Assembly: GCF_030014915.1 (NCBI RefSeq)
Contig: NZ_JAGIXS010000001.1
Coordinates: 868,001 to 932,000, forward strand
Direction: 5' to 3'
Length of the DNA: 64,000 nucleotides
From: Pelomonas sp. V22
GTDB lineage: Bacteria > Pseudomonadota > Gammaproteobacteria > Burkholderiales > Burkholderiaceae_C
Below, in pieces: positions 17,000 through 29,323 of this stretch (its first letter is position 1; every line of letters begins with the position of its first letter). The notes beneath the pieces were generated by a model. That model did not search any database, was not told where the DNA came from, and saw only the letters and a program-made list of their open reading frames with translations. The position numbers and the translations under genes were made by a program.

Positions 17000-18276
17000 C
17001 GCTTGACCGCCCGGTGGCCGATGTCCTGCCGGTATTGCTTGCCGGCGAACTGGATGCTCGAAAGCGCCTCATAGGCATGCTGCTGCGCGGTCTTGACCGA
17101 CTCGCCCAGCGCGGTGACGCAGAGCACGCGGCCACCACTGGTGACGAGCGTGCCGTCCTTGTCGGCCGTGCCGGCGTGGAAGACCATCGCGTTCTCGCTC
17201 TCCGCCGGCAGGCCGGTGATCGCATCGCCCTTGCGCGGGTTCAGCGGATAGCCCTCGGCCGCCAGCACCACGCCTAGCGCGACGCGGCGGTCCCACTGCA
17301 GCTCGACCTGGTCCAGCGTGCCGTCGGTCGCATGCAGCATGACCTCGAGCAGATCGCTCTTCAGCCGCATCATGATGGGCTGGGTCTCGGGGTCGCCCAT
17401 GCGGGTGTTGAACTCGACCGTGCGCGGCTGGCCGTGGCTGTCGATCATCAGGCCGGCGTAGAGGAAGCCGGTGAAGGGAATGCCGTCACGGGCCATGCCC
17501 TGGATGGTCGGCATGATGATCTCGTGCATCACCTTGGCATGCACATTGGGCGTCACCACCGGCGCGGGCGAGTAGGCGCCCATGCCACCGGTGTTCGGGC
17601 CGGCATCGCCATCGAGCAGGCGCTTGTGGTCCTGGCTGGTGGCCAGGGAGATGACGTTCTTGCCATCGCACAGCACGATGAAGCTGGCTTCCTCGCCCTC
17701 GAGGAACTGCTCGATCACCACGCGGGCGCCGCCCTCGTTGTGAACCACGCCGAGCTTGTTGTCCGCGAGGATCCAGTCGATGGCCTCATGGGCCTCGGCC
17801 AGCGTCATGGCCACGACCACGCCCTTGCCCGCCGCCAAGCCGTCGGCCTTGATGACGATGGGCGCGCCGTTCTTTTCCACGTAGGCGTGGGCAGCGACCG
17901 GGTCGGAGAAGGTCTCGTAGGCTGCCGTGGGAATGCCATGGCGCTTCATGAAGTCCTTGGCGAAGGCCTTGCTCGATTCGAGCTGGGCCGCCGCCTTGGT
18001 AGGGCCGAAGATGCGCAGACCACGGGCACGGAACTCGTCCACCACGCCGGCCGCCAGATAGGCCTCGGGGCCGACCACGGTCACCGCGATCTTCTGCTCG
18101 ACGGCGAAGTCGGCCAGCGCCTTCACGTCCGTCAGCGCCACGTTCTTGAAGCGCTGGTCGTGCGCCGTGCCGCCATTGCCCGGCGCCACGAAGATTTGCG
18201 AAACCCGCTCGCTTTGCGAGAGTTTCCAGGCCAAGGCGTGCTCGCGCCCGCCATTACCGATCACCAATACTTTCAT
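16996..18276 (-). CDS. purD: phosphoribosylamine-glycine ligase
   Basis: PurD catalyses the second step of de novo purine synthesis, joining glycine to 5-phosphoribosylamine with ATP. The 426-residue protein starts with [19 protein letters not shown], the family N-terminus. It has the ATP-grasp core [19 protein letters not shown] and the signature-like [14 protein letters not shown]. Both of its ends overlap neighbouring genes by 4 bp (yebC upstream, the acyltransferase downstream). Confidence 0.98.
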   Translation of the reverse strand: MKVLVIGNGGREHALAWKLSQSERVSQIFVAPGNGGTAHDQRFKNVALTDVKALADFAVEQKIAVTVVGPEAYLAAGVVDEFRARGLRIFGPTKAAAQLESSKAFAKDFMKRHGIPTAAYETFSDPVAAHAYVEKNGAPIVIKADGLAAGKGVVVAMTLAEAHEAIDWILADNKLGVVHNEGGARVVIEQFLEGEEASFIVLCDGKNVISLATSQDHKRLLDGDAGPNTGGMGAYSPAPVVTPNVHAKVMHEIIMPTIQGMARDGIPFTGFLYAGLMIDSHGQPRTVEFNTRMGDPETQPIMMRLKSDLLEVMLHATDGTLDQVELQWDRRVALGVVLAAEGYPLNPRKGDAITGLPAESENAMVFHAGTADKDGTLVTSGGRVLCVTALGESVKTAQQHAYEALSSIQFAGKQYRQDIGHRAVKR

Positions 18277-18998
18277 GCGGGAAGACTCGCGTTGTGATAC
18301 AGGGCCTGGGTGTCGTCCAGGTCTTCGAGCATGTCCAGCAGCTTCTGCATGCGTTCGGCGTCTTCGCCGGCCAGCTCAATGGTGTTCTCGGGGCGCATCG
18401 TCACCTCGGCCACGTCGGCCGTGAAGCCAGCGGCTTCCAGGGCGTTCTTGACGGCTTCGAAGGCGGTGGGCGGGGTCAGCACCTCGATGGCGCCGTCGTC
18501 GTCGGTGATCACGTCGTCGGCGCCAGCTTCCAGCGCCACCTCCATGATCTTGTCTTCCGAGGCACCCGGCGCGTAGATCAGCTGGCCGCAATGCTTGAAC
18601 TGGAAGGCCACCGCGCCTTCCGTGCCCATGTTGCCGCCGTACTTGCTGAACATGTGGCGCACCTCGGCCACGGTGCGGACGCGGTTGTCGGTCATCGTGT
18701 CGATGATGATGGCCGCGCCGCCGATGCCGTAGCCCTCGTAGCGGATTTCCTCGTAGCTGACGCCCTCGAGGTTGCCGGAGGCCTTGTCGACGTTGTACTT
18801 GATGCGGTCGGCCGGCATGTTGGCGGCCTTGGCCTTGTCGATGGCCAGACGCAGGCGCGGATTGGCGCTGAGATCGGCGCCGCCCTGGCGGGCCGCGACG
18901 GTGATTTCACGGATGATGCGGGTCCAGACTTTGCCGCGCTTTTCGTCTTGGCGCCCCTTGCGGTGCTGGATATTGGCCCACTTCGAATGACCTGCCAT
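18273..18998 (-). CDS. yebC: YebC/PmpR family protein
   Basis: This 241-residue protein of the YebC/PmpR (TACO1-like) family starts [18 protein letters not shown], the diagnostic N-terminus. It carries [19 protein letters not shown] and [17 protein letters not shown] in the middle. Members have been described as transcription regulators and, more recently, as factors that relieve ribosome stalling at proline-rich stretches. It is the first gene of the operon running to rng. The upstream 70 bp is shared with the divergent HerA-like gene. Confidence 0.96.
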   Translation of the reverse strand: MAGHSKWANIQHRKGRQDEKRGKVWTRIIREITVAARQGGADLSANPRLRLAIDKAKAANMPADRIKYNVDKASGNLEGVSYEEIRYEGYGIGGAAIIIDTMTDNRVRTVAEVRHMFSKYGGNMGTEGAVAFQFKHCGQLIYAPGASEDKIMEVALEAGADDVITDDDGAIEVLTPPTAFEAVKNALEAAGFTADVAEVTMRPENTIELAGEDAERMQKLLDMLEDLDDTQALYHNASLPA

Positions 18999-19068
18999 CT
19001 TGGCTTGCTCCTGGCCTGCATATTGGTTGGATAGACTGCGATTTTAGTTCCGACCCGGAGCCCGCCCG

Positions 19069-20622
<1,554 letters not shown>

Positions 20623-20760
20623 CGCCGACCAGCACCCACCGCTGGCGCCGGCCGGCCGCATTTCGCGCCGGCCTGAAACCCCTGGTCGCAGCCGCATGGC
20701 GGGGCGGTGGCCCGAGGTTCAGCATCCGGCCCATCAACTTCACCGAACACAGGATCCGCC

Positions 20761-21270
20761 ATGCAAACGCTCACCATGATTCTTGCCAACGTCCCCGTCT
20801 GGGTCTGGGCCTTGCTGGCCTTCATCATCGCCATGGGCCTGCGCCTGAGCCGCGAGCAGCGCATGTCGCGCAGCCGCCTGCTGCTGGTACCGGCGATCTG
20901 GCTGGCGTATGGCGCCTGGGGCGTTGAAGCCACCTTCGGCCTCAACGCCGCACCGCTGCTGGCCTGGGCTGCCGGGCTGGCAGTCAGCGTCAAGCTGGTC
21001 CGCAGCAGCGGCTGGGCCAGCCTGGTCCGCAAGGAGGCCGGCCTCTACGTCGTGCCCGGCAGCTGGATCCCCATGGGCCTGATGCTGACCATCTTCTGCG
21101 CCAAGTTCGCCCTTGGCATGGGCCTGGCCATGAACCCGGCCCTGGCCCATCAGACCGGCGTGGCCCTCGGCTTCAGCGCCCTGTTCGGCCTGCTCAGCGG
21201 CGCCTTCCTGGGCCGCTCGCTGAACATCCTCAGCGCCGGCCGCCACGCAACCAGCCCGGCCTTTGCATGA
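20761..21270 (+). CDS. small integral membrane protein (DUF6622-like)
   Basis: This 169-residue protein has about four to five hydrophobic helices: residues 10-24, 40-60 and 64-78, then a Trp-Ile-Pro segment, and two at the C-terminus. The PVWVWALLAFIIAMGLRLSR start resembles the DUF6622 type of bacterial membrane protein, but I cannot confirm the family. The stop overlaps the start of the downstream LytS-type kinase by 4 bp, so it should be made together with the kinase and may be its membrane partner. The function is unknown. Confidence 0.8.
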   Translation: MQTLTMILANVPVWVWALLAFIIAMGLRLSREQRMSRSRLLLVPAIWLAYGAWGVEATFGLNAAPLLAWAAGLAVSVKLVRSSGWASLVRKEAGLYVVPGSWIPMGLMLTIFCAKFALGMGLAMNPALAHQTGVALGFSALFGLLSGAFLGRSLNILSAGRHATSPAFA

Positions 21271-22355
21271 GCCACACCATCCCCTGGAGTGAACGCAGCC
21301 GGCGGGACTGGCTGCATTGGGCCGCCTGGCAGGTCGGCACGGTCGCGGCGGCCGGCCTCGCAGTCACCATCGGCCTCGTGCTGCTGCTACGCCAGCCCTT
21401 CAGCACGACCCTGGTGTTCTGCCTCTGCATTGCCGCCGGCTGCTCGATCCTGGTGCAGGCGCTGCGCACCGGTGCCGACCTTTTGCTGCCGCGCCTGCTG
21501 CGCCGCCCCACGCCGGCCTGGTTGCGCGAGCCTGTCAGCCTGGTCTTTGGCACGGCGCTGGGCTACCACCTGGGCAACCAGCTCGGCTCCCTGCTGACCG
21601 GCATTGCCAGCGCCGGCATCTTCGACGTGAGCCCGCGGCGCGCGTTGACCATGCTCTTCATCGCCCTGGTGCCCGGCATCGCCATCACCGTGTTCTTCGT
21701 CGGCATGAGCCGCCTCCAGAAGGCCGAGACCCAGGCCCAGCAGGCCGCCCGCATCGCCGCCGAGACCCAGCTGCGCCTGCTCGAATCGCAGCTCGAGCCG
21801 CACATGCTGTTCAACACGCTGGCCAATCTGCGTGTGCTGATAGGCATGGACCCGGCCCGCGCCCAGGCCATGCTGGACCAGCTGATCGCCTTCCTGCGCG
21901 CCACCTTGCAGGCCTCGCGCAGCATCAGCCATCCGCTGTCGGCCGAGTTCGCCCGGCTGACCGACTACCTTGCCCTGATGCAGGTGCGCATGGGCGCCAG
22001 GCTGCAGCCACGTTTCGAGCTGCCGGCCGAGCTGACCGGCGTCGAGATCCCGCCGCTGCTGCTGCAGCCCTTGGTCGAGAACGCGATCAAGCATGGGCTG
22101 GAGCCGCATGTGGAAGGTGGTGAGCTGGTCGTCAGCGCTGCGCGCGAGGCCGAGGGCAAGGGTCAGGTCTTGCTCCTGCAGGTGCGCGACAGCGGCGCCG
22201 GCCTGTCTGACACGCCCGACACCGCCGGCACTGGCTTCGGCCTGCAGCAGGTGCGCGAGCGCCTGGCTACCCGCTACGGCCCAGGCGCCCGCCTGGACAT
22301 TGCCCCGGCCGCCGGAGGCGGCACCCTTTGTTCGATCCGCATCCCGCTGCCATGA
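21267..22355 (+). CDS. LytS/YehU-type sensor histidine kinase
   Basis: This membrane histidine kinase of the His_kinase (PF06580) class has 362 residues. Four or so transmembrane helices occupy the first 150 residues, with no large periplasmic domain. A short linker leads to the phosphoacceptor box LESQLEPHMLFNTLANL and then an HATPase with QPLVENAIKHGLEP (N box), DSGAGL and GTGFGLQQVRERL (G boxes). It overlaps the response regulator by 4 bp and the small membrane gene upstream by 4 bp. The family usually senses envelope state or small metabolites; the signal here is unknown. Confidence 0.93.
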   Translation: MSHTIPWSERSRRDWLHWAAWQVGTVAAAGLAVTIGLVLLLRQPFSTTLVFCLCIAAGCSILVQALRTGADLLLPRLLRRPTPAWLREPVSLVFGTALGYHLGNQLGSLLTGIASAGIFDVSPRRALTMLFIALVPGIAITVFFVGMSRLQKAETQAQQAARIAAETQLRLLESQLEPHMLFNTLANLRVLIGMDPARAQAMLDQLIAFLRATLQASRSISHPLSAEFARLTDYLALMQVRMGARLQPRFELPAELTGVEIPPLLLQPLVENAIKHGLEPHVEGGELVVSAAREAEGKGQVLLLQVRDSGAGLSDTPDTAGTGFGLQQVRERLATRYGPGARLDIAPAAGGGTLCSIRIPLP

Positions 22356-23155
22356 CCGCATCCCTCCCCACCGCCCTGATTGCCGAAGACGAAGCCCTGC
22401 TGGCCGAGAACCTGCGCCAGGAGCTGGCCAAGCTCTGGCCCGAGCTGCAAATCGTGGCCCAGGCTGCTCATGGCCTGGCCGCCGTCGAGGCCGCGCTGGC
22501 CCACAAGCCGACGATCTGCTTTCTCGACATCCGCATGCCCGGCATGACCGGCCTGGAAGCCGCAGCCGCGATGGCCGAGGACTGGCCCGAGGGCGCACCC
22601 TTCCCCAAGCTGGTCTTCGTCACCGCCTATGACCAGTACGCGCTGCAGGCCTTCGAACATGCGGCGGTGGACTATGTGCTGAAGCCGGTCCAGCCTGAGC
22701 GCCTCGCGCAGACCGTGGCACGGCTGAAGGCCTCGCTGGCGCCTCAGCAGGGTGACGATGCGCTGCAGGCCGCCGTGCAGCAGCTGCGCGGCCTGCTCGG
22801 TGCCACGCCCGTGGCCGCCGCAGCACAGCCGCTGCGCCTGCTGCAGGTCAGTGTGGGCGCCAGCATCCTGATGGTGCCGGTGGACGAGGTGGTCTTTTTC
22901 GAGGCGGCCGACAAGTACGTGCGCGTCATCGTCGAAAACGGCAAGGAGCACCTGGTCCGCATCTCGCTGCGCGAGCTGCTGCCGCAGCTGGATCAGTCAC
23001 GCTTCTGGCAGATTCACCGCAGCATCGTGGTGCGCAGCGACGCCATCCAGCGCGCCGTGCGCGACGAAGCCGGCAAGCTCAGTCTGCATCTGCATGGCAG
23101 CAAGGAGCGGCTGGGCGTGAGCCGGATGTACGCCCATCTGTTCAAAGCCCTGTAG
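22352..23155 (+). CDS. LytTR-family response regulator
   Basis: The DNA-binding partner of the LytS-type kinase has 267 residues. The receiver domain (1-120) has the acidic pair in AEDE, the phosphoacceptor Asp59 in CFLDIRMPG, the Thr in FVTAYDQYALQAFE and the Lys in LKPVQPERL. After a linker comes the LytTR DNA-binding domain at about 160-265 (VDEVVFFEAADKYVRVI, FWQIHRSIVVRSDAI, LGVSRMYAHLFKAL). I chose the ATG at 22352, inside the kinase stop (ATGA). Its 3' end overlaps the convergent FliD-like gene by 14 bp. Confidence 0.94.
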   Translation: MTASLPTALIAEDEALLAENLRQELAKLWPELQIVAQAAHGLAAVEAALAHKPTICFLDIRMPGMTGLEAAAAMAEDWPEGAPFPKLVFVTAYDQYALQAFEHAAVDYVLKPVQPERLAQTVARLKASLAPQQGDDALQAAVQQLRGLLGATPVAAAAQPLRLLQVSVGASILMVPVDEVVFFEAADKYVRVIVENGKEHLVRISLRELLPQLDQSRFWQIHRSIVVRSDAIQRAVRDEAGKLSLHLHGSKERLGVSRMYAHLFKAL

Positions 23156-23930
23156 AGCCCGAGGACTGCCCCAGGTAGGCCTGCTGCAGTTGCTGCTGGG
23201 CCTTGGAGATCGGGTCGGTGCTGGTGTTGTTCGTCTGCTTGCCGTTGGCCAGCTTGGTGGCGGCGCTCAGCAGTGCGTCTTCCTGCTTCTTCAGCGCCGT
23301 CAGGCGGCTGGCGAGGCTGGTCAGCGTCGAGCTGAGCCGGCTGGAGCTGCCAAGCCCGGCCTCGGCCAGCTTGCCTGTGGCCGTGCCCAATTGCGAGAGC
23401 GCGCCTGCGACGTTGTTGCCGGTCTTGGCCAGCGCGGTCTTGAGCGCGGTAGCGTCGAGCTTCAGCGTGCCATCCGCCTGTGCCGTGAGGCCGAGCGAGT
23501 TCAGGCTCGGCGAGGCCGTGCGCTGCGCCAGCACCCGCCGCAGGTCGCCCAGCAGGGTGCTGGTGCCGAGGTTTGATCCGCCTTGCGTGAACGACTGACG
23601 CGCCGTGGTGACGGCCGCGTTGTAGTCGGCCACGAAGGCTTCGAGGCTGGCCTGCACGCTGGCCGGCGTGCTGTTCGCGTTCAGCTTGCCCAGGGCGCCG
23701 GCGGTGCTGCCCAGCGAGGCCAGCGCCGCCTTGTGCTTGCCCAGCATCGACAGCGAGGTCGCGGTCGATTGTTCCTGCGCCACCACACGCTCGCGCGCCT
23801 TGGCCAGGGCCGGCGAGATATTGACCAGGCTGTCGGCCGTCTGCTGGCCCTGCGAGCTCTTGCTGGTGCTGGTCTGCGACAGCAGGCTGTCGCTGCGGCT
23901 GCTCGTGCTGAGGATGCTTTGCAGGTCCAT
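23142..23930 (-). CDS. reduced FliD-like (flagellar cap family) protein
   Basis: The product has 262 residues and no signal peptide or membrane helix. Residues 60-125 contain an N-terminal-like FliD helix (TSLSMLGKHKAALASLGS) and then VADYNAAVTTARQSF, which matches the start of the FliD C-terminal domain. LLGDLRRVL and SLNSLGLTAQADGTLKLDATAL follow, the best FliD_C signature. The C-terminus is a coiled coil. Full FliD is about 450 residues or more, so the outer D2/D3 head domains are missing. No other flagellar gene is nearby. It may be an accessory cap, a secreted adhesin-like factor or a decayed paralogue. Confidence 0.6.
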   Translation of the reverse strand: MDLQSILSTSSRSDSLLSQTSTSKSSQGQQTADSLVNISPALAKARERVVAQEQSTATSLSMLGKHKAALASLGSTAGALGKLNANSTPASVQASLEAFVADYNAAVTTARQSFTQGGSNLGTSTLLGDLRRVLAQRTASPSLNSLGLTAQADGTLKLDATALKTALAKTGNNVAGALSQLGTATGKLAEAGLGSSSRLSSTLTSLASRLTALKKQEDALLSAATKLANGKQTNNTSTDPISKAQQQLQQAYLGQSSGSTGL

Positions 23931-24169
23931 GGTCTTCGTTGATTCATTGCCAGGCCGACGAGGGTAAACCCCGGCCAGCGGGGCCAGCGCCGGATAAGCC
24001 GGGTCTTGCCGGCCTTGATCGCCCCGGCAGGCCGAGCACCCGCGCAGCGATTGGCGCCCTCCAGTCGCCACCGGCGCCCTGCCCTGGCCATTCGTCACAT
24101 GGGCTTGGACCGGGTGCGGCCCGCTCCACAGAATCCGCTCCATCCCAACCGACACCCACGGAGAGCGCC

Positions 24170-24514
24170 ATGAACGACAGCAACGACTACGGCAACCACA
24201 GCACCACCCCGCTGAGCACCGAGCAAGCCCTGCACAAGGCCGCCAAGCGCCGCGTCGAGCAGAAGATGGGCTTCTACACCCATGCCCTGGTCTATGTGCT
24301 GGTCAACCTGGGGCTCTTCCTGCTGAACAACATGGGCGACTGGAACAACGGCATGTTCGAGCACCACCGCTGGCATTTCATCCCGATGATTCCCTGGGGC
24401 ATTGGCCTCGCCATCCACGGCGTGGTCACTTTCTTCTCGCTGCAGGGCGGCGACCTGCGCCAGCACATGATGGACAAGGAGCTCGAAACCCTGCGCCGCC
24501 GCCAGCAGCGATAA
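24170..24514 (+). CDS. 2TM-domain protein
   Basis: This 114-residue protein is built as a charged N-terminus plus two membrane helices. AAKRRVEQKMGFYTHALVYV leads into helix 1, NNMGDWNNGMFEHHRWHFIP is the loop, and MIPWGIGLAIHGVVTFF is helix 2. This matches the 2TM domain (PF13239), which is frequently found alone or fused to LytS-type histidine kinases and LytTR proteins. The start ATG has GGAG seven to eight bases upstream. It lies about 1 kb from the LytS/LytTR pair but is separated by the FliD-like gene on the other strand. The function is unknown. Confidence 0.85.
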   Translation: MNDSNDYGNHSTTPLSTEQALHKAAKRRVEQKMGFYTHALVYVLVNLGLFLLNNMGDWNNGMFEHHRWHFIPMIPWGIGLAIHGVVTFFSLQGGDLRQHMMDKELETLRRRQQR

Positions 24515-24564
24515 TTCGCGCCCAAGCAAATTGCACAGCCCCGGACCGGCGCCGGGGCGCTTCT

Positions 24565-26349
<1,785 letters not shown>

Positions 26350-26378
26350 GTTGCGATAGCACTTCTCGATGTAGTGGT

Positions 26379-26407
26379 GACGGCGCCTGCGGGCGCCGTT
26401 TTCTTTT
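26379..26407 (+). terminator. intrinsic terminator after glnS
   Basis: ACGGCGCC-TGCG-GGCGCCGT forms an 8-bp GC-rich stem with a tetraloop, followed by TTTTCTTTT. It begins 30 bp after the glnS stop. Confidence 0.9.
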
Positions 26408-26967
26408 GTGTGCCTAGGCAGCTCAGATCAGGCCCGGCCCCGCCCGCTCTGAGGCGCAGGCGTACAGGTTGGCCCGGTGGGCCAACTGCCCTCGGTGCTC
26501 GCAGCCCGGGTCGCGGCGCGTAACTCTCTACGCTCCCTTCGGTGCGCTCCGTTCAAACAGACGCGCCGAGTCAGATGTTGAAGCGCGCATTCGCGCGCCG
26601 ACCCTGGCTGCTGCGCTCTCGGCTGTACGTATGATGCGCCCCAGATCGAGCGGCGCCGGGCCTTCAGCACCATCGTGGCAGGCGAAGGAATCGCGACCGT
26701 GCACTGCGGTTCGCTCGGCCGTGGCTGGGGCCTCTGCCGGGCCCTTTGGCGGTGCCGAGAAGCACAGGAGCCTGGGACGCGCGCTTGCGCGCTTCAACTT
26801 CTAGCTTGGGCGCGACTGTCTGACCAAAGCGAACCGAAGGGAGCGGCGGGAGTTTCGCGCCCGTCCCAGGCTTCGAGCATCGCAGGGGAGTCGGCCCACA
26901 GGGCCGACCGCCGCCTCCGGGCCCGGCAGAGGCCCCAGCCACGGCTGAGCCGGCACAGCCTCCGCAA
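26408..26967. repeat. mosaic of inverted repeat modules, non-coding
   Basis: This 560-bp stretch between two terminators holds no credible gene. It contains a perfect 27-bp inverted repeat (26718-26744 against 26919-26945). It also has an imperfect inverted pair of about 58 bp at roughly 80% identity (26530-26587 against 26781-26839), and a 10-bp inverted pair GCCTGGGACG (26770-26779 against 26862-26871). Two matching hairpins are GTTGGCCC/GGGCCAAC at 26468-26486 and GTCGGCCC/GGGCCGAC at 26890-26908. The modules are interleaved, not one simple palindrome. Short open frames here read as Arg/Ala-rich peptides (LFERSAPKGA and similar). From memory these resemble dubious 'hypothetical proteins' in related genomes, which points to a dispersed repeat family. 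Confidence 0.75.
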
Positions 26968-26997
26968 AGAGAAACGGCGCCCCAAGGCGCCGTTTCC
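26968..26997 (-). terminator. intrinsic terminator of the DPP-IV-type peptidase gene
   Basis: GAAACGGCGCC-CCAA-GGCGCCGTTTC forms a perfect 11-bp stem with a tetraloop, about 20 bp past the peptidase stop. Read on the minus strand it is followed by TCTTTG. The outer A/T pairs may let it work in both directions. Confidence 0.85.
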
Positions 26998-27015
26998 AAA
27001 ACCATCCGCAACCCT

Positions 27016-29268
27016 TTACGGCTTCAGATGTCGCACGAAGAAATCCGTCTGCGTCTTCGCCAGATGCAGGCGCGACTTGCGGCCAGCAATGCCGTGGGCC
27101 TTGCCCGGGTAGATCGTGGTCTCGAAGACCTTGCCTTCGTTCTGCAGGGCCTCGATCAGCTTGAGCGAGTTCTCGAACAGCACGTTGTCGTCGGCCGTGC
27201 CGTGCACCAGCATCAGCGGCTTCTCCAGCAGCTTGGCGCGCGGGATCAGGTTGGCTTCGGCGTAGGCCGGGGCCTTGCCGCCATCCGGAGCGATGCCCAG
27301 GTAGCGCTCGGTGTAGGCCGTGTCGTAAAGCGTCCAGTCGGTCGGCGGCGCGCCGGCGAAGGCGGCGGCGAACGGCGTGTCGGCATCCAGCATCGAACGC
27401 GCAGCCAGGAAGCCGCCGTAAGACCAGCCGGTGAAGCCGATGCGGGCCGGGTCCACGCTCGGCACCAGCTTGGGCAGTTGGCGCACGGCGGCGAACAGGT
27501 CGGCCACCTCGATCTTGCCGATGGCGCGGTAATGGGCATGCGTGAAGTCGCGGTCACGGTTGGCCATGCCGCGCGTGTCCACCGTCATCACGCCAAAGCC
27601 GAGGCGCTGCCAATAGGCTTCGAGTGCCATGCCGCCGCTGTAGCGCCAACCCACCGACGAGCCGTGCGGGCCGCCATAGGCCTGCACGATCACCGGGTTC
27701 TTGCCCGAGGCCGAGGCCTTGAGCGGCGGCGAATAGGTGGCGTTGAGCTGGGTCTTGCCATCGGCCGAGAGGATCTCCAGCACCTGCTGCTCCGGCACGA
27801 TGCGCGCCAGCAGCGGGTCGGCCGGGCTGCCCTTGACCTCGATGGGCACAGCCTTGCCGTCCAGCGCGATCACGCGGGTCTCGGGCGGCTTGCCCCAGCT
27901 CGATTCGCTCATCAGCAGGCGCGTGCAGCTCGCATCGCCCGAGGCACCGCGCGTACGGCGCGGCTGGCCGGGGTCGATCATGCGGGTCTTGCCGTTCAGA
28001 TCGGTCTCGAACAGCTCCTTGCCACGGCCGCGCTCGGTCACGCCGCTGAAGACGATGCGCTGGTCGGCGGCGCAGACCACGCCGGCCACCATTTCGCTCT
28101 GGTGGGTCAGTTGCTTGACGTCACCGTTCACCCGGTCCAGCAGCCACAGCTGGCGGCGGCCGCTGCGCTCGCTGGACCACAGCAGGGCCGGCTGGCCGGA
28201 GAGCTTCAGGGCTGGCAGTTCGCGCAGGTCGTTGTGCAACTCGACCCAGGCCGGGTCACGCTCGCTCAGCACAGTGCGTGCCGTGGCGCCGCTGTACTCG
28301 ACCAGGTCCAGGCGGGTCTGGTCGCGGGTCAGCCATTGCAGCCAGGGCTTGCCATCGGCAAACCAGCCGGCACGGGCGATGTACTCGGCCTCGGTCGGCA
28401 GCGGCAGCACCGTGCTGGCGCCGCTGGCCACGTCGATGTTCAGCGCGCGCAGCTTGGCGTTGGGCTGGCCGGCGCCGGGGTAGCGCTGCTCGGTCATGGC
28501 CGTGCGGTCGGCAAAGATCTGTGCCCGCACCTTGATCGGCACGGGGCTCTCGTCGACTTCAATCGCCAGCACGGCCTTGCCATCCGGCGACCACCAGAAG
28601 CCCTTGTGGCGGTCCAGCTCTTCCTCGGCGATGAACTCGGCGAGACCGGTGCTGACGGTCTTGCTGCCGGTCGTCGTCAGACGCTTGGCGCCGCCTTCGC
28701 TCAGCGATTGCACGTACAGATCGCCGCCCTTGACGAAGGCGACCTGGCGGCCGGCCTTGTCGCACTGCGGCTCACGCGCCGGGTCACCGCCGGCCTCGGT
28801 CAGCTTGCGCGACTTGGGGGCGGCATCGCCATTCAGCTCGACGGCATACAAGGCGCCCGACATCGGCACCAGCAGGCGCTTGTCTTCCTCGCCGCACCAT
28901 TGGTAGGAGAGGATGCCGCCACCGCTGATGCGGCGGCGCTCCAGGGCCATCTTCTCGGCTTCGGTCAGTTCGGCCTTGGCGTTGCCGATCAGGTCGGACA
29001 TGGCCAGCAGGCGGCGCGGCTTGCCCGCCGGCAGCGGCTGGCCCCACAGCTCCATCACTTCGCTGTCGGATTCCGAAGGCTGCAGGAAGGTCAGCCACTG
29101 GCCGGCCGGCGAGACGCTGGCGGCACGCGGCAGGCGGCCCGCCAGCGGCGGATCGGCATAGATGCGGTCCAGGGTCAGTTCATTGGCTGCGGCCGGGGCG
29201 GCCAGCAGCGGGGCGGCGCTGGCGGCCAGGGCAGCGGCCAGCAGGGTGAGGGTCAGGGGTTTGCGCAT
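27016..29268 (-). CDS. exported S9 dipeptidyl peptidase IV-like protease
   Basis: This 750-residue serine peptidase of family S9B releases N-terminal dipeptides, mostly Xaa-Pro or Xaa-Ala. It has a signal peptide (cleavage near residue 23-28), an eight-bladed N-terminal propeller and a C-terminal alpha/beta hydrolase. The double-Glu motif that anchors the substrate N-terminus is EFIAEEELDRHKGFWWSPDG. The nucleophile is Ser616 in GWSYGG, the acid is Asp693/694 in HGTADDNV, and His725 is in YPGKAHGI. All catalytic parts are present. Exact P1 preference cannot be read from sequence. Confidence 0.95.
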   Translation of the reverse strand: MRKPLTLTLLAAALAASAAPLLAAPAAANELTLDRIYADPPLAGRLPRAASVSPAGQWLTFLQPSESDSEVMELWGQPLPAGKPRRLLAMSDLIGNAKAELTEAEKMALERRRISGGGILSYQWCGEEDKRLLVPMSGALYAVELNGDAAPKSRKLTEAGGDPAREPQCDKAGRQVAFVKGGDLYVQSLSEGGAKRLTTTGSKTVSTGLAEFIAEEELDRHKGFWWSPDGKAVLAIEVDESPVPIKVRAQIFADRTAMTEQRYPGAGQPNAKLRALNIDVASGASTVLPLPTEAEYIARAGWFADGKPWLQWLTRDQTRLDLVEYSGATARTVLSERDPAWVELHNDLRELPALKLSGQPALLWSSERSGRRQLWLLDRVNGDVKQLTHQSEMVAGVVCAADQRIVFSGVTERGRGKELFETDLNGKTRMIDPGQPRRTRGASGDASCTRLLMSESSWGKPPETRVIALDGKAVPIEVKGSPADPLLARIVPEQQVLEILSADGKTQLNATYSPPLKASASGKNPVIVQAYGGPHGSSVGWRYSGGMALEAYWQRLGFGVMTVDTRGMANRDRDFTHAHYRAIGKIEVADLFAAVRQLPKLVPSVDPARIGFTGWSYGGFLAARSMLDADTPFAAAFAGAPPTDWTLYDTAYTERYLGIAPDGGKAPAYAEANLIPRAKLLEKPLMLVHGTADDNVLFENSLKLIEALQNEGKVFETTIYPGKAHGIAGRKSRLHLAKTQTDFFVRHLKP

Positions 29269-29323
29269 GCCGCATGCTAAGCGCTGCCGGCAGCGCCCAC
29301 CATGCGGGGCTCACCCCATGACT

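Noticed and set aside
26528-27112. Small Arg/Ala-rich ORFs in the 26.5-27.1 kb gap
   Set aside because: Several overlapping frames on both strands read through inverted repeats. No start has a ribosome site. They are treated as part of the repeat element.
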